Shown piece after piece: positions 23,528 to 31,882 of a stretch of 64,000 nucleotides of DNA (position 1 is its first letter; the number at the start of each line of letters is the position of its first letter). The notes beneath the pieces are model-generated. The model was not told the DNA's origin, ran no database searches, and saw only the letters and a program-made list of their open reading frames with translations. Source of the DNA: JBJMHZ01 sp045807125 (GTDB taxonomy: Bacteria; Actinomycetota; Actinomycetes; JAWWOL01). Made by a program: the position numbers and the translations under genes. The stretch lies in assembly GCA_045807125.1 (NCBI GenBank), contig JBJMHZ010000054.1, positions 62,001 through 126,000 of the forward strand. Reading direction: 5' to 3'.

Positions 23528-24820
23528 GTGGCGGTCGGCGACTCCGTCGAGGTCGACGTCGAGCGGGTGGCGCACGGCGGCTTCTGCGTCGCGCGGCTCG
23601 ACGGCAGGGCGGTGTTCGTCCGCCACGCGCTGCCAGGCGAGCGGGTCCGCGCCGTCGTGACCGAGGAGCGGCCGCGCTACCTCCGGGCGGACGCCGTCGA
23701 GGTGCTCGTCGCGTCCGCGCACCGGGTGCAGGAGCCCTGCCCGTACGCCCGGCCCGGCCGCTGCGGTGGCTGCGACTGGCAGCACGTCGAGATCGGCCAC
23801 CAGCGCGCGCTCAAGGCGACCGTGGTGGCCGAGCAGTTGCGGCGCATCGCCGGGCTCGACCGGCCGGTGGTGGTGGAGGAGGTGCCCGGGCACCCGGACG
23901 GGCTCGGCTGGCGCACCAGGGTGCAGTGGGCGGTGCGCCGCGACGGCGCGGTCGGGCTGCACCGGCACCGCTCGCACGCGGTGCAACCGATCGAGCGGTG
24001 CCTCATCGCGCACCCGGAGGTCACCGCGGTCGGCGTCGAGCGCCGCCCCTGGCCGCACGTGCGGCGGGTCGAGGTGGTGACCGCGGCCGCGACCGGGGAG
24101 CGGGCGGTCGTCGTCACGCCGGTGAGCCGCCGCCAGCCCGTGCGCCCGATGGACCTGGACGCGCCGGCGGCCGTCCTGCGCGACGACGGCGGCGGTGCCA
24201 CGACGGCGCTGCGCGGATCCGCTGCGGTGACCGAGCTCGCCGCCGGCCGCCGGTGGCGGGTGAGCGGGAGCGGCTTCTGGCAGGTCCATCCGGCGGCGGC
24301 CGACGCGCTCGCCGGTGCCGTGCTCGAGCTCGCGGGCGCGCGCCCGGGCGACGCCGTGCTCGACCTCTACTGCGGTGCGGGGCTCTTCGCAGGCGCGCTG
24401 GGGGAGGCGGTGGGCGACGCCGGCCGGGTCGTCGCCGTCGAGGCCGATCGCGCGGCCGCGGCCGACGCGGCGCACAACCTGGCCGACCTCTCGCACGTAC
24501 GGGTCGAGCGATGCCGGGTCGACGCCGGCTCGCTGCCGCGGCTGGCCGGGCTCGCCGGCCGGCCGGTCGACGTCGTCGTGCTCGACCCGCCGCGGGCCGG
24601 CGCCGGCATCCCGCTGGCGCAGGCGATCGGCGCGCTCGGCGCGCGGGCGGTCGTGCACGTCGCGTGCGACCCGGCGTCCCTCGCCCGCGACATCGCCGCG
24701 CTCGCCGGTGCGGGCTACCGGTTGGAGCGGCTGCGCGCCTTCGACCTCTTCCCGATGACCGCCCACGTCGAGTGCGTGGCGCTGCTGACGACCGATGGAT
24801 ACCGATCGCCCTGCGAGTGA
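23528..24820 (+). CDS. TRAM-domain RNA (uracil-C5)-methyltransferase, TrmA/RumA family
   Basis: 430 residues. The N-terminal TRAM OB-fold (about 1-55) is followed by an iron-sulfur cysteine cluster (CPYARPGRCGGCDW, completed by ERCLIAHP), a SAM-binding domain with VLDLYCGAGLFAGALG, and catalytic Cys in VVHVACDPASLARD. Family members methylate U747/U1939 of 23S rRNA or U54 of tRNA; which site applies here cannot be read. GTG 23528 begins 7 nt after the permease stop, so the genes are probably co-transcribed. Confidence 0.92.
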   Translation: MAVGDSVEVDVERVAHGGFCVARLDGRAVFVRHALPGERVRAVVTEERPRYLRADAVEVLVASAHRVQEPCPYARPGRCGGCDWQHVEIGHQRALKATVVAEQLRRIAGLDRPVVVEEVPGHPDGLGWRTRVQWAVRRDGAVGLHRHRSHAVQPIERCLIAHPEVTAVGVERRPWPHVRRVEVVTAAATGERAVVVTPVSRRQPVRPMDLDAPAAVLRDDGGGATTALRGSAAVTELAAGRRWRVSGSGFWQVHPAAADALAGAVLELAGARPGDAVLDLYCGAGLFAGALGEAVGDAGRVVAVEADRAAAADAAHNLADLSHVRVERCRVDAGSLPRLAGLAGRPVDVVVLDPPRAGAGIPLAQAIGALGARAVVHVACDPASLARDIAALAGAGYRLERLRAFDLFPMTAHVECVALLTTDGYRSPCE

Positions 24821-24859
24821 AGGGCGCTCGCATCGCCACAAGACACGTGACGACTGCGG

Positions 24860-24889
24860 TTGACGCTCCTCCGACCCGATGGTTACGTG
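24860..24889 (+). promoter_or_regulatory. Possible promoter of the class II aldolase gene
   Basis: TTGACG (24860-24865) is followed after 17-18 nt by TTACGTG (24883-24889). The -35 is good, the -10 is poor. It lies about 70 nt before the ATG at 24958, in the only sizeable gap around the gene. Confidence 0.3.
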
Positions 24890-24957
24890 GCTGACCTGAG
24901 GCGCTCGGTGCGGTGGGGACCGGCCGGCGTCGCGTCGACAGGTCGGGGGGCTCGGCG

Positions 24958-25593
24958 ATGAGCACTGCCATGCGGTTCGGCACGGTGCCGGCTCAGGTGC
25001 CGGACGCCTGCGTCGAGGAGATCCTCGCCACCGCCGCCGCGGTCGTCCGCACCGGCACGCTCTCGCCGAGCGGGCACGGCAGCATCAGCCTGCGGATGCC
25101 GAGCGGGGACGAGGCCCTCTGCACCACCGCGCCGTCGTTGCGCGACGTCGACGAGCGGTCGCTGGTCCGGCTCCGCCTCGACGACGAGGTGCCCGACGAG
25201 CTGGCGATCCATCTCGTGGTGCACCGGGAGCGGCCGGAGATCGGCTGCGTCATCCACACCCACGCGCCGTTCGCCACGGCGTTCGCGGCGGCCGGCCGGC
25301 CGATCGGCTGCTGGTCGGAGCCGATGATCGAGGCCGGCCTCGGCGACGGCGTGCCGGTCGTCCCGTACGTCCGGCCCGGCTCGGCGCACGCCGTCACCTG
25401 CATCCGGCGCATGCTGGGGGCAGGGCGGCGCGCCGTGCTGCTCGCCAACCACGGCGTGCTGGTCCTCCACGAGACCGCCGCGGAGGCGGTGAGCCTCGCT
25501 GCGCTGATCGAGGAGGCGGCGCAGCTCGGCCTGCGCGCGGCGGCCATCGGCGGGCCGGTCGAGATTCCCGGCCGGCTCCGCCAGCTGCCCTGA
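24958..25593 (+). CDS. Class II aldolase/adducin family protein
   Basis: 211-residue zinc-dependent aldolase-like protein. GHGSISLRM (substrate-phosphate loop), the zinc pair in VIHTHAPFATAFAAAG and the third ligand in LLANHGVLVLHET are in order. Fuculose-phosphate aldolases, ribulose-5-P epimerases and dehydratases share this fold. The usual catalytic Glu of the aldolases may correspond to LVVHRERPEIG, but I cannot fix the reaction. It stands alone between the methyltransferase and a convergent PhzF gene. Confidence 0.85.
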   Translation: MSTAMRFGTVPAQVPDACVEEILATAAAVVRTGTLSPSGHGSISLRMPSGDEALCTTAPSLRDVDERSLVRLRLDDEVPDELAIHLVVHRERPEIGCVIHTHAPFATAFAAAGRPIGCWSEPMIEAGLGDGVPVVPYVRPGSAHAVTCIRRMLGAGRRAVLLANHGVLVLHETAAEAVSLAALIEEAAQLGLRAAAIGGPVEIPGRLRQLP

Positions 25594-25610
25594 CTCGATG
25601 ACCGGATCGC

Positions 25611-26411
25611 TCAGGCCGACCGGAGGTGGCCGTGCAGCGAGGTCACTGCCTGCCCGGCGATGCGCACGCCGTCCTCGCCCGCCGACACCCGCAGCTCGCC
25701 GCCCCGCCGCGACGCCTGCCAGGCCCGCAGCCGCGGCAGCCCTCTCGCCGCCCAGTACGGGCCGATGAGGCAGTGCGCCGTGCCGGTCGCCTGGTCCTCG
25801 AACCGCTCCGACGGGACGAACCACCGCGAGACCACGTCGTAGCCGCCTGAGCCCGGTGCGGTCACCGCGAGCCCGACGGTCGGCAGCCGCGCCAGCGCGG
25901 CCAGGTCGGGGTCGAGCCCGCGCACCGTCGCCTCCTCGGCCACGGCGACCAGCACGTGCTGCTCGGACCGGACGACGGCGACCGGCGTCGCGCCGAGCGC
26001 CTCGACCGCCCACTCCGGCAGCTGCCAGTCCTCGAGCTGCTGGGCCGGCATGAGCAGCTCGATCCAGTCGCCGCGCCTGGTGGCCGTGAGCCGCCCGAGG
26101 CGGGTGGCGTACGCGATCGACGCGAGCCCCTGGTCGCGCCCGAGGGCGACGTGCGCGGCGGCGAGCGTCCCGTGGCCGCACGAGGGCAGCTCCCTCGGGC
26201 CGGTGAACCAGCGCAGCGACGGGCCGGCCGGGCCGTCGCCCGCCTGCTGCACGAACACCGTCGCCGGCAGCCCCAGGTCGCTCGCCGTGAGCCGCATCCA
26301 CTCCTCGGAGACCGGCGAGCCCAGCTCGATCACGGCGGCCGGGTTGCCGCCGCCGCGGTGATCGGTGAACGCGTCGACGATGTAGGTGGGCATGGCCCCC
26401 TCGCCGGTCAT
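25611..26411 (-). CDS. PhzF-family isomerase-like protein lacking the catalytic Glu
   Basis: 266 residues with the two-lobed PhzF/diaminopimelate-epimerase fold: YIVDAFTDHRGGGNPAAV, LRWFTGPRELPSCGHGTLAA and EDQATGTAHCLIGPYW are all family signatures. The segment that carries the catalytic Glu in PhzF (SETxFV) reads PATVFV, so Glu is replaced by Ala. The protein may use another base or serve a non-isomerase role. ATG 26411 has GAGAGGGGG upstream; ATG 26393 is an alternative. Converges with the aldolase gene. Confidence 0.85.
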   Translation of the reverse strand: MTGEGAMPTYIVDAFTDHRGGGNPAAVIELGSPVSEEWMRLTASDLGLPATVFVQQAGDGPAGPSLRWFTGPRELPSCGHGTLAAAHVALGRDQGLASIAYATRLGRLTATRRGDWIELLMPAQQLEDWQLPEWAVEALGATPVAVVRSEQHVLVAVAEEATVRGLDPDLAALARLPTVGLAVTAPGSGGYDVVSRWFVPSERFEDQATGTAHCLIGPYWAARGLPRLRAWQASRRGGELRVSAGEDGVRIAGQAVTSLHGHLRSA

Positions 26412-26568
26412 CCCGCTGCACCCCCTCTCGCCCCGGGCCGATCCGCCGGCCGCCGGGTCACGATACGGCCGTCTCCGATCGTGCCCCCTCCGCGCATCGC
26501 GGCCACCTGGAGCCTGCCGCGCCGGTCGCCGGTTTGCGCGGCCGGCGAAGGGCGGGAAGGATACGGTG

Positions 26569-26591
26569 TTGTTGCGAACCACTCGCAACAA
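26569..26591. promoter_or_regulatory. Nur-box-like palindrome before the nickel permease
   Basis: TTGTTGCGA (26569-26577) and TCGCAACAA (26583-26591) are perfect 9-bp arms separated by 5 nt. The core TTGCGA-N5-TCGCAA fits the streptomycete Nur consensus tTGCaa-N5-ttGCAA, and the gene 48 nt downstream is a NiCoT nickel/cobalt permease, the expected target of the nickel-sensing Fur homologue Nur. Also visible as an AT-rich island. Binding is inferred. Confidence 0.65.
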
Positions 26592-26638
26592 GGAGTTGCT
26601 TGCAGGCGGCGGGGGGCCGGACGAGGTTGGGAGGCGCG

Positions 26639-27808
26639 GTGACGGCACGCCCGGCGACGTCGGTGCCTGCGGGGGGCAAGCGGCAGCGCGCGATCAGCTT
26701 CGACCGGGGGGAGACGACGCGGGTCGCCGCGCTGCTCGGCATCGTCGTCGCCCTGCACGTGATCGGCTTCGGGCTGTGGGCCCACTACAACGCGATGCCC
26801 CAGTTCCACGACCTGCGCGACTCGAAGGGGACGCTGCTCTACGCGAGCGCCGCCGGCCTGGCGTACGTCTTCGGCCTCCGGCATGCGTTCGACGCCGACC
26901 ACATCTCGGCGATCGACGACACCACCCGGCTGCTGCTGCAGAAGGGCCGCAAGCCCATGGGCGTCGGCTTCTTCTTCTCCCTCGGGCACTCCTCCGTCGT
27001 GCTCGCGCTGTCGGTCGGCATCGCGCTCGCCGCGCAGGCAGCCCAGCGGTTCCAGCACTCGTTCGAGGGCGTGGGCGGCGTCATCGGCGCCTGCGTGTCG
27101 GGGAGCTTCCTCTACGCCGTCGCGGCGCTCAACCTCGTCATCCTGGCCGGGATCTGGCGCACCTGGAAGGAGATGAAGCGCGGCCGCTACAGCCCTCAGC
27201 AGCTCGACGAGCTGCTCGCCCAGCGCGGGCTGATGGCCCGCATCTTCCGCGGCCGCTACAACCGCTTCATCAACCACTCCTGGCAGATGTACCCGGTCGG
27301 GCTGCTGTTCGGCCTGGGGTTCGACACGGCGACCGAGGTCGGCCTGCTCGGCCTGTCCGCGGCGGCCGCGTCCGGCAGCGCGCCGGGCAGCGGAGCCGGC
27401 GCGGGTGGCGCCCAGCTCCCGCCGCTCGCCATCATCGCGCTGCCGATCATCTTCGCCGCCGGCATGAGCCTCATGGACACGTTCGACGGCGTCTTCATGG
27501 CCAAGGCCTACAGCTGGGCGTTCACCAACCCGCTGCGCAAGATCTACTACAACCTCACGACCACCGGGCTCTCTATCTTCGTCGCCTTCGTGATCGGGAC
27601 CATCGAGCTGGCCGGCGTCGTGGCCGACAAGTCGGGCCTGGCCGACGTCCAGCCGTTCCGGTTCATCCACTCGATCGACCTCAACCGGATCGGCTTCGCG
27701 ATCGTGGGCGTGTTCCTGCTGACCTGGCTCGGCAGCGTCGCGCTGTGGCGGTGGCGCGGCCTCGAGCAGCGGTACGCCCATCGCCTCTCCACCGAGCCGG
27801 GCGAGTGA
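26639..27808 (+). CDS. NiCoT-family nickel/cobalt permease
   Basis: 389-residue inner-membrane transporter of the HoxN/NixA family with about eight helices. The diagnostic TM2 motif RHAFDADHISAIDDTTR (HX4DH), TM3 FFFSLGHSSVV, LGFDTATEVGLL and GMSLMDTFDGVFM are all intact. GTG 26639 has GGGAGG upstream. Likely repressed by Nur under nickel sufficiency (palindrome at 26569-26591). The imported metal would feed enzymes such as Ni-SOD, urease or hydrogenase, none of which is in this window. Confidence 0.95.
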   Translation: MTARPATSVPAGGKRQRAISFDRGETTRVAALLGIVVALHVIGFGLWAHYNAMPQFHDLRDSKGTLLYASAAGLAYVFGLRHAFDADHISAIDDTTRLLLQKGRKPMGVGFFFSLGHSSVVLALSVGIALAAQAAQRFQHSFEGVGGVIGACVSGSFLYAVAALNLVILAGIWRTWKEMKRGRYSPQQLDELLAQRGLMARIFRGRYNRFINHSWQMYPVGLLFGLGFDTATEVGLLGLSAAAASGSAPGSGAGAGGAQLPPLAIIALPIIFAAGMSLMDTFDGVFMAKAYSWAFTNPLRKIYYNLTTTGLSIFVAFVIGTIELAGVVADKSGLADVQPFRFIHSIDLNRIGFAIVGVFLLTWLGSVALWRWRGLEQRYAHRLSTEPGE

Positions 27809-27827
27809 GCAGAGGAGTGATCAGGGG

Positions 27828-28199
27828 GTGAGCCGCGGCGCGCTGCCTCCAGGGTGGCCGGCCGAGGTGCGCCCGCCCGGCACGGCGGACTGGGAGCGCA
27901 GCGCGCTCGCCTGGCTGCTCGACCTCTGCCCGCCCGACTACCGGGCCCACGAGGTGCTGCGCCGCCACCCGGTCATCCTCGCCCGGTTCGCCGCCGGTCA
28001 CGTCGAGGCCGGCGTTTCGGCGGCGAGGAAGGGGCTCGCCACGGTCCGCGCCGACCTGCGCGACCTCGTGCCGCCGGAGGCGATCGACGCGGCGGTCGCG
28101 GCGTACGAGCGCGAGGGCGACCGGCTGGCCGCCGCCGGCCGGGGCGTCGCGGTGGTGGCCGCGGCCCTGCGCGGCGAGCGCTGGGTGCCGCGCCTTTGA
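27828..28199 (+). CDS. Conserved hypothetical protein
   Basis: 123 residues, soluble, mostly helical. It contains LAWLLDLCPPDYRAHEVLRR and ends GERWVPRL; I recall similar short proteins in many actinobacteria, without a name. GTG 27828 starts 19 nt after the nickel permease stop, with GAGGAG upstream, so it may be co-expressed with it. No catalytic motif is recognisable. Confidence 0.7.
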   Translation: MSRGALPPGWPAEVRPPGTADWERSALAWLLDLCPPDYRAHEVLRRHPVILARFAAGHVEAGVSAARKGLATVRADLRDLVPPEAIDAAVAAYEREGDRLAAAGRGVAVVAAALRGERWVPRL

Positions 28200-28238
28200 C
28201 CAGTGGCCTGACCGGCCTGCTCGAGCAGCGCCGTGAAG

Positions 28239-28253
28239 GTTCACGACATGAAC
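28239..28253. promoter_or_regulatory. GTTCA-N5-TGAAC palindrome upstream of the ROK regulator
   Basis: A 15-bp interrupted palindrome 75 nt before the ROK gene. TTGACG occurs downstream at 28291-28296 as a possible -35, with a poor -10. It may be an autoregulatory operator; a related GTTCAACTGTTGAC element lies upstream of the sugar-binding protein gene. Confidence 0.35.
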
Positions 28254-28327
28254 AAGCGATCGGCCCGTGGTGCAGGTGGTTCTCCATAGCTTGACGGGCG
28301 TAGGCGTCGAGGCCACGCTGTGGCGTC

Positions 28328-29521
28328 ATGGTCAGCCCGACACCTGGGTCGCAGTCGTCCCTCCGCGAGGCGAACGAGCAACGGGTCCTGCGCTCGCTGC
28401 TCGCGCACGGCGCCCAGACGCAGGCGGACATCGCCCGCCGCACCGGCCTGTCCCCGGCGACCGTCTCCAACATCGTCCGCGACCTGCGCACGGCCGGCGC
28501 GGTCGAGGTCACGCCGGTCGCCGGCCGGCGGCGGGCGGTGCGCGTCTCGCTCGCGCGGTCGACCGGCGTCGTCGTCGGGATCGACTTCGGGCACCGGCAC
28601 CTGCGGGTGGCGGTGGCCGACCTGTCGCACACCGTCCTCGCCGAGACCAGCGAGCAGCTCGACGTCGACCACAGCGCCACCGAGGGCCTGCGGATCGCCG
28701 TCGCGCTCATCGACCGGCTGCTCGCGGAGGCCGGGGCCGACCGGGACGAGGTGGTGGGCGTCGGCATGGGGGTGCCCGGCCCGATCGACACCACGACCGG
28801 CGCCGTCGGGTCCTCGTCGATCCTGCCGGGCTGGGTAGGGCTCGACCCGGCCGCCACGCTGCGGGAGGCGCTCGACCGCCCCGTCCACGTCGACAACGAC
28901 GCCAACCTCGGTGCCCTCGGCGAGGCGGCGTGGGGCGCGGGCCGCGGGCACGGCGACGTCGCCTACATCAAGGCGGCGACCGGCGTCGGCGCCGGTCTCC
29001 TGCTCGGCGGGCGGCTCTACCGCGGGCGGGCCGGGACCGCCGGCGAGATCGGCCACACGACGATCGACGAGAACGGCGACGTCTGCCGGTGCGGGAACCG
29101 GGGCTGCCTCGAGACCTACGTCGGCACGCCGATGCTGCTGTCGCTGCTGCGGCGCAGCCACGGGCAGGAGCTGACGCTGCGCGACGTGCTGCGCCTCGCG
29201 ACCGACGGCGACGTCGGCTGCCGGCGGGTCATCGCCGACGCGGGGCGCTACATCGGCGTGGCGGTGGCCAACCTGTGCAACCTGCTCTCGCCCGAGCTCG
29301 TCATCGTCGGGGGCGACCTCGCCGCGGCCGGCGACCTGCTGCTGCAGCCGCTGCGCGACGCGGTGCGCCGCTACGCCATCCCGTCCGCGGCGCACGCGAT
29401 GCGGGTCGTGCCGGGGGAGCTGGGCGAGCGGGCGGAGGTGCTCGGCGCCCTGGCCCTCGCGCTGCGGCGGTCGGAGGCGCACCTGGTCGACGACGCGCTT
29501 GGAGCCATCACGGTGGGGTAG
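28328..29521 (+). CDS. ROK-family transcriptional regulator (XylR/NagC-like)
   Basis: 397 residues. An N-terminal MarR-like winged helix (about 10-70: ADIARRTGLSPATVSNIVRDL) is followed by a ROK sugar-kinase fold with the ATP loop VVGIDFGHRHLRVA, GVGMGVPGPID, HVDNDANLGALGEA and the zinc motif CRCGNRGCLETYVG. Proteins of this shape repress sugar-uptake genes until the sugar binds. It directly precedes the xylose-type ABC operon on the same strand, its probable target. Confidence 0.92.
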   Translation: MVSPTPGSQSSLREANEQRVLRSLLAHGAQTQADIARRTGLSPATVSNIVRDLRTAGAVEVTPVAGRRRAVRVSLARSTGVVVGIDFGHRHLRVAVADLSHTVLAETSEQLDVDHSATEGLRIAVALIDRLLAEAGADRDEVVGVGMGVPGPIDTTTGAVGSSSILPGWVGLDPAATLREALDRPVHVDNDANLGALGEAAWGAGRGHGDVAYIKAATGVGAGLLLGGRLYRGRAGTAGEIGHTTIDENGDVCRCGNRGCLETYVGTPMLLSLLRRSHGQELTLRDVLRLATDGDVGCRRVIADAGRYIGVAVANLCNLLSPELVIVGGDLAAAGDLLLQPLRDAVRRYAIPSAAHAMRVVPGELGERAEVLGALALALRRSEAHLVDDALGAITVG

Positions 29522-29586
29522 CGCCCGCTGCGCCAGGGCGATCGCCGCGGCGGGTCGGCCGGCCCACTGTCATCAAAACGAGACGT

Positions 29587-29599
29587 TCAACTGTTGACT
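29587..29599 (+). promoter_or_regulatory. Candidate operator/promoter of the sugar ABC operon
   Basis: TCAAC-T-GTTGA (29587-29597) overlaps TTGACT (29594-29599), a fair -35 hexamer; the -10 region 17 nt later (AAGACT) is poor. The palindrome shares GTTCA with the one before the ROK gene. Located about 110 nt before the binding-protein start. Confidence 0.35.
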
Positions 29600-29704
29600 G
29601 TCGAGGCGGAGGCCGCAAGACTGCTCCGCCAAGAAGTGAACAAAGACAAGCGGGCACGGCAACGGCTGCCGGGCAGCCCACCGAGCGGTCCTTCGGAGGT
29701 CATC

Positions 29705-30835
29705 GTGCGCTCAGCACAACGCCGGTTCCTGGTGGCCGGCACCCTGATCAGTCTGGCCGTCGGGGCCGCGGCGTGCGGCGGGAGCAGCGGTGGCGGCACC
29801 GCGGCCGGCGGCACCACGACCACCGGCGGCGGCAGTGGCGCCGGCGGCGCCAACTGCAAGATCGCGCTCCTCCTGCCGGAGAGCAAGACGACCCGGTACG
29901 AGACGGCCGACAAGCCGGACTTCGAGAACAAGGTGAAGCAGATCGACTCGAGCTGCACGGTCGACTACTTCAACGCCAACCAGGACGCCAACCAGCAGCA
30001 GAGCCAGGCGCAGAGCGCGCTCACCAAGGGCGACAAGGTGCTCGTGCTGGACGCGGTCGACGGCAAGGCCGCCGCCAACATCGTCAACCAGGCCAAGCAG
30101 CAGAACGTCCCGGTCCTCGCCTACGACCGGCTCGCCTCCGGCCCGGTGTCGTACTACGTCTCGTTCGACAACAACAAGGTCGGGCAGCTGCAGGGCCAGG
30201 CGCTCGTCGACGCGATGAAGCACGACGGCGCCGCGGCCGGCGCCCAGATCATCATGGTCAACGGCTCGCCGACCGACCCCAACGCCGCGCAGTTCAAGGC
30301 CGGCGCCCACTCGGTGATCGACAGCTCCGGCTTCAAGGTGGCCAAGGAGTACGACACGCCCAACTGGGACCCGACCGCCGCGCGGTCCGAGGTCACCGCA
30401 GCCGTCCAGGCCGTCGGCAAGGACAAGGTCAAGGGCGTCTACGTGGCCAACGACGGCATGGCCGCCGGTGCGGTCGCCGCCCTGCAGGCCGCGGGCTTCA
30501 ACCCGCTTCCCCCGGTGACCGGGCAGGACGCGCAGGTCGACGGCGTGCAGCGGGTGCTCGCCGGCCAGCAGGCCGTGACGATCTACAAGGCGATCAAGCC
30601 CGAGGCGGAGAAGGCTGCCGAGGTCGCCGTCCAGCTCGTGGCCGGCAAGCAGGTCCAGGGCGACACCACGGTGAAGAACGACACCGGCGACACCGTCCAG
30701 GCCACCCTGCTCACCCCGGTGGCGGTGACCCCGGCCAACGTGGCCGACACGGTCGTGAAGGACGGGTTCCTCACCGTCCAGCAGATCTGCACGGCGCAGT
30801 ACCAGTCCGCCTGCACCAAGGCCGGGATCAGCTGA
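29705..30835 (+). CDS. Sugar-binding lipoprotein of xylose-type ABC transporter
   Basis: 376 residues. Signal peptide and lipobox (GAAACGGSSG, lipidated Cys near residue 24), a Thr/Gly linker, then a periplasmic-binding-protein type 1 fold: IALLLPESKTTRYETADKP, PVLAYDRLASG, YYVSFDNNKVGQLQG and VKGVYVANDGMAAGAV, closely following the D-xylose-binding protein XylF. GTG 29705 has GGAGG at 29695-29699. First gene of the sugar operon; ROK repression is likely. Confidence 0.92.
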   Translation: MRSAQRRFLVAGTLISLAVGAAACGGSSGGGTAAGGTTTTGGGSGAGGANCKIALLLPESKTTRYETADKPDFENKVKQIDSSCTVDYFNANQDANQQQSQAQSALTKGDKVLVLDAVDGKAAANIVNQAKQQNVPVLAYDRLASGPVSYYVSFDNNKVGQLQGQALVDAMKHDGAAAGAQIIMVNGSPTDPNAAQFKAGAHSVIDSSGFKVAKEYDTPNWDPTAARSEVTAAVQAVGKDKVKGVYVANDGMAAGAVAALQAAGFNPLPPVTGQDAQVDGVQRVLAGQQAVTIYKAIKPEAEKAAEVAVQLVAGKQVQGDTTVKNDTGDTVQATLLTPVAVTPANVADTVVKDGFLTVQQICTAQYQSACTKAGIS

Positions 30836-30860
30836 CCCTGGCCCGTCCATCGGTGACTCT

Positions 30861-30894
30861 CCGGTGGGGCGCGGTGCTTCCCGTGCCCCACCGG
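30861..30894 (+). terminator. Strong hairpin between binding-protein and ATPase genes
   Basis: CCGGTGGGGC (30861-30870) pairs perfectly with GCCCCACCGG (30885-30894) around a 14-nt loop, starting 25 nt after the stop codon. There is no U-tract. In binding-protein operons such a hairpin commonly lowers readthrough or protects the upstream mRNA so that the binding protein is made in excess. Confidence 0.6.
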
Positions 30895-30915
30895 CAGGGC
30901 CATCCTTGACGCAGG

Positions 30916-30964
30916 CGGACGCACGGCGCCCACGGGCGCTCGGACGCACGGCGCCCACGGGCGC
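30916..30964. repeat. 24-bp tandem direct repeat with internal dyads
   Basis: A 24-bp unit (beginning CGGACGCACGG) occurs at 30916-30939 and again, identical, at 30941-30964. Each copy holds GCGCCC-AC-GGGCGC, a short dyad. The repeats follow the strong hairpin and end 64 nt before the ATPase start, so the intercistronic RNA can form several stems. Confidence 0.75.
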
Positions 30965-31027
30965 ACCAACAGGCGGGCACTACGGCGGCACCGTCCCCGG
31001 GCGGCGTGGTCGGGCGAGGAGCGAGTC

Positions 31028-31882
31028 GTGGCACCCCTGCTGTCCCTCACCGGCATCTCGAAGCGGTTCGGCGCCGTCCAGGCGCTGACCGACGTCTCCT
31101 TCCACGTCGACGCCGGCGAGGTGGTCGCGCTGGTCGGCGACAACGGAGCAGGCAAGTCGACGCTGGTCAAGTCGATCGCGGGCGTGTCGCCGGCCAACGA
31201 GGGCGAGATCGTCTTCGACGGCCATCCGGTCCACATCCACGCCCCGTCCGAGGCCAGCGCGCTCGGCATCGCGACCGTCTACCAGGACCTCGCCCTGTGC
31301 GACAACATCGACGTCGCCGGCAACCTCTTCCTCGGCCGGGAGGTCGTGGTCCCCGGCGTGGGTGCGGCCACCGGGTGGATGCGCCAGGTCGAGATGGAGC
31401 GGCAGGCGTCGGAGCTGCTGCGCACGCTGTCGGTCAAGATCCCCGACGTGCGGCTGCAGGTGGCGTCGCTGTCCGGCGGCCAGCGCCAGTCGGTCGCCAT
31501 CGCGCGCTCGCTGCTCGGCGAGCCCAAGGTCGTCCTGCTCGACGAGCCGACGGCGGCCCTCGGCGTGGCGCAGACCGCGCAGGTGCTCGACCTCATCGAG
31601 CGGCTGAAGCACCGCGGCCTCGGCGTCGTCGTCATCAGCCACAACCTGGCCGACGTGTTCGCGGTGGCCGACCGCATCGCGGTCCTGCGCCTCGGCCGCA
31701 ACGCGGGGGACTACCGGGTGGCGGAGACCACCCAGGAGGACGTCGTCGCGGCGATCACCGGGCTCACCACCGGCACGGGCGAGGGCCGCCGGGTCGGCCT
31801 GCCGGCGGTGCAGCCGGCGCACGGTGCCACCGCGATGGAGGGAACCGGCACGGACGGACGGTCGGAGGCGACGTCGGCATGA
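31028..31882 (+). CDS. Sugar ABC transporter ATP-binding protein (single-domain)
   Basis: 284-residue cytosolic ATPase. Walker A GDNGAGKSTLVKSIAG, Q-loop VYQDLALCDN, signature LSGGQRQSVAIARS, Walker B VVLLDEPTAALG and switch His VVISHNLADV. The usual XylG/RbsA proteins have two fused ATPase halves (about 500 residues); this one is a single half and must dimerise. GTG 31028 has GGAGCGAG upstream. Works with the permease that overlaps its stop codon. Confidence 0.92.
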   Translation: MAPLLSLTGISKRFGAVQALTDVSFHVDAGEVVALVGDNGAGKSTLVKSIAGVSPANEGEIVFDGHPVHIHAPSEASALGIATVYQDLALCDNIDVAGNLFLGREVVVPGVGAATGWMRQVEMERQASELLRTLSVKIPDVRLQVASLSGGQRQSVAIARSLLGEPKVVLLDEPTAALGVAQTAQVLDLIERLKHRGLGVVVISHNLADVFAVADRIAVLRLGRNAGDYRVAETTQEDVVAAITGLTTGTGEGRRVGLPAVQPAHGATAMEGTGTDGRSEATSA

